From contig NZ_JBKQOU010000336.1 of the NCBI RefSeq assembly GCF_052145335.1, positions 1-8,462 of the forward strand: 8,462 nucleotides of DNA. Reading direction: 5' to 3'. This DNA is from Rhodoblastus sp052145335 (GTDB taxonomy: Bacteria; Pseudomonadota; Alphaproteobacteria; Rhizobiales; Beijerinckiaceae). Under the pieces are notes generated by a model. The model was not told the DNA's origin. It did not search any database and saw only the letters and a program-made list of their open reading frames with translations. Below are positions 1 to 6,676 of this stretch, in pieces (the first letter of the stretch is position 1; every line of letters begins with the position of its first letter). The position numbers were made by a program, and so were the translations under genes.

Positions 1-84
1 GTCGACATCCCGGAACTCGATTACCCAAAACTCGGCACGCTCGATGGCGCGGTGAACTATCTCAAGGTCAAGCTCAGACGATGA
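1..84 (+). CDS. C-terminal end of an acyl-carrier-protein-like protein (partial)
   Basis: The first 27 codons of the window read as the end of a protein and stop at TGA 82-84. The pattern (VDIPELDYPKL, then TLDGAVNYL) resembles the last helix region of acyl carrier proteins, where an acidic 'IPE/IPD' segment is followed by a 'T..DAV.Y.' helix. The phosphopantetheine-attachment serine (DSL motif) would lie upstream of the window, so the assignment rests on a short tail only. The stop overlaps the next ATG as ATGA, which implies translational coupling with the phosphorylase and a shared operon. It could instead be another small helical protein. Confidence 0.45.
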   Translation, partial: VDIPELDYPKLGTLDGAVNYLKVKLRR

Positions 85-2584
85 TCCCCTGGCGAGTTCT
101 GCCCGCGCCACTCGGCGCGCTTCGTGATCTGGCGCTCGATCTGCGTTGGATACGGAGCCACGAGGCCGACGGCTGTGGGCAAGGGTGGACGAGGGGTCAT
201 GGCGGGCGACGCGCAATCCATGGACCGTCATCGAAGACGTCTCCGCCGCCCGTTTGGATGAACTTGCCGCGGACGCCAGTTTCGTCGCGCATCTCGATCA
301 ACTCGACGCGGCGCGGCGCGCCTATTTGACTGGCCGCAGCTGGTTGGCCGAAGCGCGGGGCGGCGCGTCGCTGGGCGGCGTCGCCTGGTTCAGCATGGAA
401 TTTGGTCTCGGCGAGGCGCTGCCGCTTTACGCCGGCGGGCTTGGCGTGCTGGCGGGCGATTTCCTGAAGGCGGCGAGCGACCTCGGCGTTCCGGTCATCG
501 GGATCGGCCTGTTGTACCAGGAGGGCTATTTCCGCCAGATGATCGACGCCGAGGGACGGCAGTTCGAGGCCTTTCCCTACAACGATCCTTCGATCATGCC
601 GATCGAGCCTGTGCGCGAGGCGGGCGGCGGCTGGCTTCGCATTCCGGTCGAGTTGCCGGGCCGGACGCTGCAATTGCGGGTTTGGCGCGTCGTCGTTGGA
701 CGGACGCGGCTCTATCTGCTCGACAGCAACGATCCGGTGAACGGCCCGGCCGATCGGGGCATTGCGGGCAAGCTGTATGGCGGCGGCGGCGAGATGCGGC
801 TGATGCAGGAGATCGTCCTCGGAATTGGCGGCTGGCGTCTGGTCGAGGCGCTGCATCCCGAAATCGAGGTCTGTCACCTGAACGAGGGGCACGCCGCCTT
901 CGCCGTGCTGGAACGGGCGCGCGCATTTGCGAAGCGCCATGGTCTGAGCTTCAGCGAGGCCTTGTGGGCCACGCGGGCCGGCAATGTCTTCACGACCCAT
1001 ACGCCGGTGAACGCGGGGTTCGACCGTTACCCGTTGGATTTCTTCCCACGGTATGTCCAGGCCTGGGCGTCGGGCGAGCCTAGTTTTGCCGAACTCCAGC
1101 AACTCGGCCTCGCTCAGGGGCCTGTCTCGGATGGCAAGCTCAACATGGCCTTTCTTGCGGCGCGCCGAGCGCTGCTGAGTTTTGGCGTCAGCCGGCTGCA
1201 TGGCGCGGTCAGCCGCCGGATTTTTCAACCGATGTACCCGCGATGGCCGGAGCATGAAGTGCCGTTCGACCACGTCACGAACGGCGTTCATGCGCCGACG
1301 TGGGATTCCGCCGAGGCTGACGCGCTCTGGACGAAAGCCTGCGGCAAGGAGCGCTGGCGCCATGAACCGGAGGATCTTTGCGAGCGCATCGGAACAATCG
1401 AAGATCAGGAGCTATGGTCGTTGCGCGGCGGCGCCCGTAAGGCGCTCGTGCGCAGCGTTCGCGCGCGGCTCGGCTCCCATCTGAGCGGACGCGGCTGCCC
1501 GCCCGAGACCGTGGCGCTCAGCGAGACCGTACTCGATCCCAATGTTCTTACCCTCGGCTTCGCGCGCCGCTTCACCGCTTACAAGCGTCCCGATCTACTC
1601 CTGTCGGATCCCGCGCGCCTGGCGCGACTACTCTGCGATGAGATGCGCCCGGTGCAACTCGTGCTCGCGGGCAAGGCGCACCCGGACGATGAGGCCGGAA
1701 AACGGATGATCCGGGACTGGATTCGGTTCGCACAGGATCCGCGATATCGTCGCCGGGTGGTGTTTCTGGAGGATTACGACATCTCGCTGGCGCAGGAGTT
1801 GGTGCGGGGCGTGGATGTCTGGATCAACACGCCGCGCCGTCCCTGGGAGGCGTGCGGAACCAGCGGCATGAAAGTCCTGGTCAATGGCGGACTGAACCTT
1901 TCGACACTAGACGGATGGTGGGAGGAGGCCTACCGGCCGGATGTGGGCTGGGCGATTGGCGTCGGACCGGTCACCGAATCGGCCGATCAGGACAGCCACG
2001 ATGCTTACGAACTCTATGGGGTGCTGGAGCGCGAGGTGGCGCCGGCGTTCTACGGCCGCGACGCCAGCGGAATCCCGCGCGCCTGGGTGGCCCGCATGCG
2101 GCGCAGCATTACCGACCTGACGGTGCAATACGGCGCGTCGCGCATGGTACGCGAATATCTTGACAAGGCCTATCTGCCAGCCGCCCAGGCATTGCGTGAG
2201 CGGGTCGCCGATGGCGCGGCCAGCGCGAAGGCTATGGCGGCATGGGCTCGGCGGCTGGAGAGCTCATGGCCGGGTGTTCATATCGGCCAGCCGGATTTCG
2301 TCAGGCAGACCGACGGCTGGGAAGTTTCGGTCCCGGTCTATCTCGGCGATATCGCGCCCGGGGACATCCGGGTCGAGATCTACGCCGAGCCGACCGCCGG
2401 CCGGGCTGCGGAGGTGGCCTCCCTTTCGCACGACAGACCAATCACCGGAGCGACCGGCGGCTATTTCTGGCGCGGCTGGATCCCCGGCGCGCGACCGTCG
2501 GACGAATACACGGCGCGTGTCGTGCCGTGGCGCCCCGGCGTACGGACGCCAGCGGAAATCGCCCTGATACGTTGGCAGAAATAA
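81..2584 (+). pseudogene. glgP: Alpha-glucan (glycogen) phosphorylase, GT35 family, with an apparent 1-base frameshift near its N-terminus
   Basis: This is the PLP enzyme that cleaves alpha-1,4-glucan with phosphate to give glucose-1-phosphate in the cytoplasm. The start at 81 (ATGA overlap with the upstream stop) encodes a family-typical N-terminus (LRDLALDLRW..SHEAD) of the DUF3417 type. At about 170 the match jumps frame to LWARVDEGSW..NPW, which runs on from 173 to TAA 2582-2584. Restoring one base at 171-172 gives 834 residues, a normal length for this short, thermophile-type subfamily. Visible motifs are WFSMEFGLGE, YAGGLGVLAGD, HLNEGHAAF and the PLP site EACGTSGMK, whose lysine is encoded at 1871-1873 (about K598 of the repaired protein), followed by NLSTLDGWW. 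The C-terminal beta-type segment (VSVPVYLGDI) is also typical. The rest is intact and GC-rich, so a sequencing error is as likely as a true mutation. A TTG at 146 could start a shortened protein that lacks the N-terminus. Confidence 0.9.
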
Positions 2585-2606
2585 CAGGGCGGCAGAACCG
2601 CCGTTC
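2585..2606 (+). terminator. Weak hairpin just after the phosphorylase
   Basis: GGCGG (2588-2592) and CCGCC (2598-2602) form a 5-bp stem with a 5-base loop, three bases after the stop codon. No T-run follows, so it is at best a weak or Rho-assisted terminator. Confidence 0.25.
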
Positions 2607-2670
2607 CGCCACGACTGGATCACCATTCCATGGCGCGCCGCCGGACGCCTTTAGGACTGCGCCATCCCGA

Positions 2671-2684
2671 TTGATTTACGTCAT
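2671..2684 (+). promoter_or_regulatory. FNR/FixK-like box upstream of the small gene at 2839
   Basis: TTGATTTACGTCAT matches the FNR/FixK pattern TTGA-N6-TCAA except at the last base. It sits 154 bp before the ATG at 2839. An AT-rich stretch lies about 25-40 bp downstream (2706-2720), where a -10 element would be expected if the site were centred near -41.5. The surrounding 2585-2838 gap holds no recognisable gene. The match is based on consensus only. Confidence 0.35.
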
Positions 2685-2710
2685 TGCGGGCGTCGACATA
2701 TGGGCTTAAA

Positions 2711-2720
2711 CAAATATTTG
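2711..2720. promoter_or_regulatory. AT-rich perfect palindrome in the 2585-2838 intergenic region
   Basis: CAAATATTTG is a perfect 10-bp palindrome within an AT-rich island (about 2705-2740) in otherwise GC-rich DNA, about 120 bp before the start at 2839. It could be an operator or part of a promoter. Its function is not known. Confidence 0.25.
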
Positions 2721-2838
2721 AGCAATTGGCTGTTTCAACCTGTCGGCCGCGCTTGATTCCGATCTGCCGCCGAGCAAGGATCGCATCACAGACGTGCGAC
2801 GGTCTGTTGCCTGAGGATACCCTTCCCAGGAGCGCGCC

Positions 2839-3258
2839 ATGTTACGGAAATCTCGCCAGAAGCGTGTGTCTCACCTTTCGTCCGGAGCTCCTCCGTCAAA
2901 AGGTCTCGTCCGAAAAAATGGCTTGATCTGGATGGCTCGCCCCAATGTCGCAGTCCGGAAGAGCGCGGAACCACGAGACGTGGCGCAGTTGCTTGGGCGC
3001 GTGGTTGCGCCCGAGCCTGACTGTCCAAAGAACTTACCTAACCGGCCGCTGCTCGATTGGGCTCAGGCGGTGCGTGTCGCCACCGCACGGCTGAAGGAAA
3101 AGCTGGACATGCTTGACGGCGGCAATATCCCAGAGATGGCGGAGATGGCCGAGGAGTTGGCGGTCTTCATTTGTGCCTACGGAAAACTTGCCGAGGAGGT
3201 CGATCGCTTGGAGGCGCGCGAAAAAACCGCCGGCAAAGCCGGCTCTCCGATCAATTAA
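2839..3258 (+). CDS. Hypothetical small helical protein, 139 aa
   Basis: I do not recognise this protein. The start at 2839 is supported by AGGAG at 2828-2832, six bases upstream. A second in-frame ATG at 2932 (residue 32) has no good ribosome site. Residues 1-45 are basic and low in complexity (KSRQKR, RKSAEP). Residues 71-130 look like two or three amphipathic helices rich in Glu, Lys, Leu and Met (ATARLKEKLDMLD, then AEMAEELAVF and KLAEEVDRLEAREK), possibly a short coiled coil. There is no signal peptide or membrane segment. The gene converges on the Mth938 gene with a 59-bp gap. Its last codons overlap a hairpin that reads as a terminator on the opposite strand. GC-rich codon use and the ribosome site favour a real gene. 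Confidence 0.6.
   Translation: MLRKSRQKRVSHLSSGAPPSKGLVRKNGLIWMARPNVAVRKSAEPRDVAQLLGRVVAPEPDCPKNLPNRPLLDWAQAVRVATARLKEKLDMLDGGNIPEMAEMAEELAVFICAYGKLAEEVDRLEAREKTAGKAGSPIN
3221..3245 (-). terminator. Rho-independent terminator for the minus-strand radical SAM/Mth938 transcript
   Basis: Read on the minus strand, GCCGGC-TTT-GCCGGC (3243 down to 3229) is followed by GG and then six T residues (3226-3221). It is 73 bases past the Mth938 stop and is embedded in the last codons of the convergent gene at 2839-3258. The stem is short and the loop tight, but the T-run makes it a conventional intrinsic terminator. Confidence 0.6.
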
Positions 3259-3317
3259 GACCTCCATATCTTTGATGACGCGCTCGGCGGCGGTTAATGG
3301 TGGAGTGCTTTGCATCG

Positions 3318-3674
3318 TTAACAGGTTACGTGCATGAGTCCGATTTTTCTCTCACGCGACTGATTGAACGACCGGACGGCTTCGGGCGTCGGCTGCAACA
3401 GAACCTTGCACCCTTTTTTGTTCAAATAATCGCTGGCCTTCGGAGACAAGCGCAAGTTCCCTTCCTGGCCCGCGCCAACGACTAACGTTTCGCATCCGTC
3501 TTCAAAAAGGAACTTCGCTTCGTTTTTCGATATAATGTGCGACGTCCCATATATTTCCCTCGACAGTTTCTTTTTCCGCTTTTCGACTTTTCCGGAGAGA
3601 CGAATGATCACGTCATATTCATAAGTCTCCCCATTGATGGTGATTCTGCCGAATTCAGTGTTGTCGATCGTCAT
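3318..3674 (-). CDS. Mth938-like (DUF498 / AAMDC family) protein
   Basis: This is a small single-domain protein of the Mth938/DUF498 family, related to the human AAMDC and NDUFAF3 proteins; the bacterial function is not established. Family features run in order: FGRITINGETYEYDVII (residues 8-24), LVVGAG (64-69), a LSP..SDYLNKKG segment (76-88), QPTPEAVRSFN (94-104) and a C-terminal HVTC like the HLTC ending of archaeal and clostridial members. At 118 aa it is full length. The start at 3674 has a GAGGGA ribosome site about 9 bases upstream. It lies 58 bp behind the radical SAM gene on the same strand and probably shares its transcript. GC content is about 49% by hand count over 3361-3660, against roughly 65-68% in neighbouring genes, with many AAA, GAA and TTT codons. 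This suggests transfer from a less GC-rich source. Confidence 0.85.
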   Translation of the reverse strand: MTIDNTEFGRITINGETYEYDVIIRLSGKVEKRKKKLSREIYGTSHIISKNEAKFLFEDGCETLVVGAGQEGNLRLSPKASDYLNKKGCKVLLQPTPEAVRSFNQSRERKIGLMHVTC

Positions 3675-3732
3675 CTTTTTCTTCCCTCACTTCGGCGCCC
3701 TTCACTTCATGCGATCTCGACGCGGATGGAAT

Positions 3733-4863
3733 CTAGGTGAGGGTGTCCATCTGGCCATGAAGTTCCAGCCGGACCGGCAAGCGCCGGGAGCCCCAGGCGC
3801 CTGGACGCGGTTCAAACACGCCTCCACAGGCCTCTCGGCAATGAGCGCATCGTCCATCGCCCGTCAGCGCCCACGAAGTAATGTCGTACCAATCGCGTCC
3901 GACCAGGCGCTCGCCGCAGCAATGGCAGTAAGTGCTTTGCCCGGCCTCGTCATGCACATTGCCCGTGTAGACATAGCGAAGCCCGTTTTCCAAAGCGATC
4001 CGTCGCGCAGTTTGAAGCGTAGCCGCCGGCGTTGGAGGCGTGTCTCGCATTCGCCAGTCGGGGTGGAAGGCGGTAAAATGCAAAGGCGTGTCCGGTCCCA
4101 GCCGTTGCCGGATCCACTGGCTCAAGGCCTGAGTCTCGGCTGCGGAGTCGTTCTTGCCGGGGATCAACAGCGTCGTAATTTCCAGCCAGCAGTTCGTTTC
4201 GTGCCTGACATACTCGAGCGTATCGAGGACCGGCCGCAGTTTGGCCGTGCATAAGGTTCGATAAAAATCCTCGCTGAAGCCCTTAAGGTCGACGTTCGCC
4301 GCGTCCATCACCCCAAACATCTCTTTGCGGGCCTCTGCCGTGATGTAGCCCGCTGTCACGGCGACCGTCTTGAGGCCGGCTTCACGACAGGCGGCCGCAA
4401 CGTCCACCGCATATTCGAGGAAGATCACCGGGTCGTTATAGGTGAAGGCGACCGATCGCGCGCCTATCTCCTTCGCGGCTCGCGCAATTGCTTCGGGCGA
4501 AGCCTGATCCTGGAGACGGTCAAACTGGGTCGCCTTGGAGATGTCCCAGTTTTGGCAGAACTTGCAAGTGAGGTTGCACCCAGCGGTGCCGAACGAGAGC
4601 ACAGGTGTGCCGGGCAGAAAATGATTGAGCGGCTTCTTCTCGATTGGATCGACGCAAAAGCCGGACGACCGACCGTAGGTGGTCAGAATGAGCTCATTTT
4701 CCTGACGGGCGCGCACAAAACAAAGGCCGCGCTGCCCTTCCCGCAACTTGCAAAAACGCGGGCAAAGATCACATTGGATGCGGCCATCCTCAAGGGCATG
4801 CCAATAGCGGGCGCGCATTTTGCCGAAGGGTGGAGCGGGAGCCGCTGTTTCTGTTATGTTCAT
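3733..4863 (-). CDS. amrS: AmmeMemoRadiSam system radical SAM enzyme
   Basis: This is a radical SAM protein of the group once called pyruvate-formate-lyase-activating-enzyme-like, which is encoded with MEMO and AMMECR1 homologues. The substrate is unknown. The SAM-binding [4Fe-4S] motif is C96-x3-C100-x2-C103 within GTAGCNLTCKFCQNW. Upstream is the subfamily cysteine set C31, C34, C38 and C48 (CDLCPRFC..GLCFVR). The barrel segment includes VAFTYNDPVIFLEY (138-151) and VDLKGF (191-196). The C-terminus carries two CxxC pairs (C313/C316 and C339/C342), probably a metal-binding ribbon, and a third region around C346. The length of 376 aa is normal. The start at 4863 is only weakly supported by a ribosome site; M16 (4818) is an alternative. 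It is divergent from the MEMO gene with 45 bp between starts, and upstream of the Mth938 gene. Confidence 0.92.
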   Translation of the reverse strand: MNITETAAPAPPFGKMRARYWHALEDGRIQCDLCPRFCKLREGQRGLCFVRARQENELILTTYGRSSGFCVDPIEKKPLNHFLPGTPVLSFGTAGCNLTCKFCQNWDISKATQFDRLQDQASPEAIARAAKEIGARSVAFTYNDPVIFLEYAVDVAAACREAGLKTVAVTAGYITAEARKEMFGVMDAANVDLKGFSEDFYRTLCTAKLRPVLDTLEYVRHETNCWLEITTLLIPGKNDSAAETQALSQWIRQRLGPDTPLHFTAFHPDWRMRDTPPTPAATLQTARRIALENGLRYVYTGNVHDEAGQSTYCHCCGERLVGRDWYDITSWALTGDGRCAHCREACGGVFEPRPGAWGSRRLPVRLELHGQMDTLT

Positions 4864-4908
4864 CTCGGTCAGGTGGAGATTTGACCCACGGATTCAAGGG
4901 CGGATGAG
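4864..4908. promoter_or_regulatory. Compact 45-bp divergent intergenic region between amrS and the MEMO gene
   Basis: Both start codons face away from this 45-bp gap, so it is too short for two complete independent promoters with leaders. On the plus strand AAGGGCGG (4896-4903) gives a ribosome site 5 bases before the GTG at 4909. At least one promoter probably lies within the opposite coding sequence. No clear operator is seen. Confidence 0.4.
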
Positions 4909-5748
4909 GTGATCGCGACAGATCGAGAGCAGGCCGTCAGGCGTGCGGCGGCGGCAGGCCTGTTTTATCCGGCCGATCCAGAAGAGCTTCGGACCGCCAT
5001 CGAGCGTCTGCTGGCGAATTCCAGCTTCAAGCCCGGGGTCGGCCGCATCCGCGCCCTCATTGCGCCACATGCGGGCTACGTCTATTCGGGGCCGGTGGCC
5101 GCCGAAGCGTTCGCCGCGCTTCGCGCGGAAAAGCATGGTTTTACCCGAGTCGTCGTCATTGGCCCTGCACACAGGATGCCGGTCCGCGGCATTGCTGTTC
5201 CATCCGTCCGCGCCTTTGCGACCCCGCTGGGCAATGTTCCTGTCGACATCGCCGCGATCGAGGAGATCGCTGTCATGCCATTCGTGGTCATGCAGGATGA
5301 ACCGCACGCCGACGAGCACGCCCTGGAAGTCGAGCTTCCATTCCTTCAAGCTGTTTTCGGTTCGATCGCAATCGTGCCGCTTTTGGTCGGCTCGGCGACG
5401 CCACAAGACGTTGCGAGAGTCCTGAGCCGCCTCTGGGATGATGACGCGCTCGTCGTCGTAAGCTCAGACCTGTCGCACTATTTGCGTTATGACGATGCGC
5501 GTCGCCGCGATTCGGCGACAGCGGGTGCGATCGAACGTCTCGATGAAGCTGCGATCGGCTTCGACGACGCTTGCGGCGCTCTCCCCATTCGTGGGCTGCT
5601 GATCGAGGCGAAGCATCGTGGCCTTTCGATAGAGCGCCTAGATTTGAGGAACTCCGGCGACACGGCGGGCGATCGGAACCGGGTCGTCGGTTATGGAGCT
5701 TGGGTTATGCGCTCCGGATCGTTCCCTTTTGCGCCGGCGCGGGCTTGA
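4909..5748 (+). CDS. amrB: AmmeMemoRadiSam system protein B (MEMO1-like)
   Basis: This MEMO family protein has a fold shared with LigB-type extradiol dioxygenases; human MEMO1 is the eukaryotic relative. The enzymatic role is unresolved. The conserved metal or active-site positions are visible: H54 in APHAGYVYSG, H88 in VIGPAHR, H190 in SSDLSHY and C222 in DACGALP. The N-terminal AAAAGLFYPADPEEL is the family hallmark. The length of 279 aa is normal. The start is GTG: an in-frame TGA at 4882-4884 lies just upstream and no other start codon lies between. A ribosome site AAGGGCGG precedes it. It is divergent from amrS and probably functions with it. The usual third partner, AMMECR1 (protein A), is not encoded downstream here. 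The last 12 residues (after VMRSG) are probably a non-conserved tail. Confidence 0.92.
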   Translation: MIATDREQAVRRAAAAGLFYPADPEELRTAIERLLANSSFKPGVGRIRALIAPHAGYVYSGPVAAEAFAALRAEKHGFTRVVVIGPAHRMPVRGIAVPSVRAFATPLGNVPVDIAAIEEIAVMPFVVMQDEPHADEHALEVELPFLQAVFGSIAIVPLLVGSATPQDVARVLSRLWDDDALVVVSSDLSHYLRYDDARRRDSATAGAIERLDEAAIGFDDACGALPIRGLLIEAKHRGLSIERLDLRNSGDTAGDRNRVVGYGAWVMRSGSFPFAPARA

Positions 5749-5768
5749 TAACAGGCGTTCGCTTATCA
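5746..5768 (+). terminator. Hairpin at the end of the MEMO gene
   Basis: TGATAA (5746-5751, containing the stop codon) pairs with TTATCA (5763-5768). Inside, GC-GTTC-GC can extend the stem past a 3-base bulge. There is no T-run, so terminator function is uncertain. The remaining 5769-5950 stretch shows no convincing gene. Confidence 0.3.
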
Positions 5769-5967
5769 GAATCGATGTTAACGAATTGTCGCGTCCGCGC
5801 CGGCAGCATCTCCCCCATGGCGTCCATGGCGTGGGCATGAGAATCCACGACTTTGACCAGCGCCGACCAAAGCGTTCGAGCAAGCGGCGCTCGTCGTGAC
5901 TGCTGTTACGCCTGGCTTTGGGCTCGTCCGACTCGGTGGAGAAGGTGAGGGCCGGGGAGGGAAGCCA

Positions 5968-6567
5968 ATGGACGAAATCGGCAATAGGAACCCGCCTCGT
6001 TGGGAGTGGCGCACGTTTGGCGCCAGGCTCTCGGATATCGAGGCGAAGGTCGGTTTGGCTGCGCAGGTTACTCCGCGGCAGAGCGACGAAATCTATTTGT
6101 TGAATTCCGTCACTCCGCACAGCGCAAAGATTCGTGGCGGTGTGCTTGAGGTCAAGCGGTTGCTGCTGGTCGATTCGAACGGGCTCGAGCAATGGAGTCC
6201 CGTGTTTAAGGCCCCCTTCCCGTTGTCGGCGCCGATGGTGCGGTCGGCTTTCGCCGCGCTGGAGCTTCGACCGCCTGACATTTTGCCGGGAGCTTACGGT
6301 TTAGGTGACTTTTTGGCTGAGGTGGCCTCAAAAGCGAAGATATTGCGACCCATCCAGGTGACGAAGGCGCGTCGTCAATTTGTGTTTTGCAACTGCGTCG
6401 CTGAATTTGTTCGCCTGCATATTGGCCCTGTTGCGCAGGAGAGTTTATGTATCGAGGATGAAAACCCGTCAAACGTTCTCGCCGCTCTGCGCGAACTGGG
6501 ACTCGATCCTCGCGCCAATATTAGTTTTCCAAAAGGGATTGAACGAGCATTAGTCTCCCAGCATTAG
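5968..6567 (+). CDS. Probable CYTH-like (triphosphate tunnel fold) protein, 199 aa
   Basis: The CYTH fold binds triphosphate, polyphosphate or nucleotide substrates in a barrel of charged residues. Evidence here is pattern only: RWEWRTF at 11-17 stands where CYTH proteins have ExExK, KIRGGVLEVK (54-63) resembles the second strand pair with Lys and Arg, and EQWSPVFK (74-81), VTKARRQF (131-138) and EDENPSNVLAALRELGL (163-179) follow in family-like order. The end (RANISFPKGIERAL) resembles CYTH C-termini. The first Glu of ExExK appears replaced by Arg (R11) and the Lys by Arg (R15), so catalysis may be altered. The start at 5968 is chosen because GGAGG (5956-5960) lies 7 bases upstream; an in-frame ATG at 5896 lacks this. 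It sits 219 bp after the MEMO gene on the same strand, so operon membership is possible. Base composition is somewhat less GC-rich than in glgP. Confidence 0.55.
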   Translation: MDEIGNRNPPRWEWRTFGARLSDIEAKVGLAAQVTPRQSDEIYLLNSVTPHSAKIRGGVLEVKRLLLVDSNGLEQWSPVFKAPFPLSAPMVRSAFAALELRPPDILPGAYGLGDFLAEVASKAKILRPIQVTKARRQFVFCNCVAEFVRLHIGPVAQESLCIEDENPSNVLAALRELGLDPRANISFPKGIERALVSQH

Positions 6568-6676
6568 CGCATCATCGACGAAAGCGTCGGCAAACGATGT
6601 CTTGATCGGGTCAAAGAACGGGAGTCATCAAAAGTCGCGCGGGCTTCCGTAGGCAGCCAAAAATCACCGAGGCGAA
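6568..6676. other. Non-coding stretch between the CYTH-like gene and the IS remnant
   Basis: No gene is recognised. A small hairpin is possible (CGACG 6576-6580 with CGTCG 6585-6589, loop AAAG) but no T-run follows. TTGATCGGGTCAA at 6602-6614 is palindromic but one base short of FNR/FixK spacing. The junction at about 6677 marks where transposase similarity ends abruptly. Confidence 0.5.

Noticed and set aside
146..148. TTG as the natural start of the phosphorylase
   Set aside because: Its first nine codons (up to 172) do not resemble the family, whereas the ATG-81 frame does up to 170. A frameshift explains both better.
197..1363. Long minus-strand open frame (388 codons) opposite glgP
   Set aside because: Arg/Ala/Pro-rich, no family resemblance, and fully antisense to a well-supported conserved gene. 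A GC-rich shadow frame.
3634..4254. Plus-strand open frame opposite amrS and the Mth938 start
   Set aside because: Antisense to conserved coding sequence with no recognisable motifs.
4881..4886. TTGACC as a -35 element for the MEMO gene
   Set aside because: A -10 at normal spacing would fall on the start codon, so transcription would begin inside the gene.
5896..5898. Upstream ATG for the CYTH-like gene
   Set aside because: No good ribosome site and a low-complexity Gly/Arg extension. ATG 5968 has GGAGG at ideal spacing.
5705..5905. Minus-strand open stretch with a protein-like HAHAMDAMGEM segment
   Set aside because: It begins right after an in-frame stop, has no supported start or ribosome site, overlaps the MEMO end, and matches nothing I recognise. 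A gene remnant cannot be excluded.
6602..6614. TTGATCGGGTCAA as an FNR/FixK box
   Set aside because: The half-sites are separated by 5 rather than 6 bases, and it is over 400 bp from the next start.
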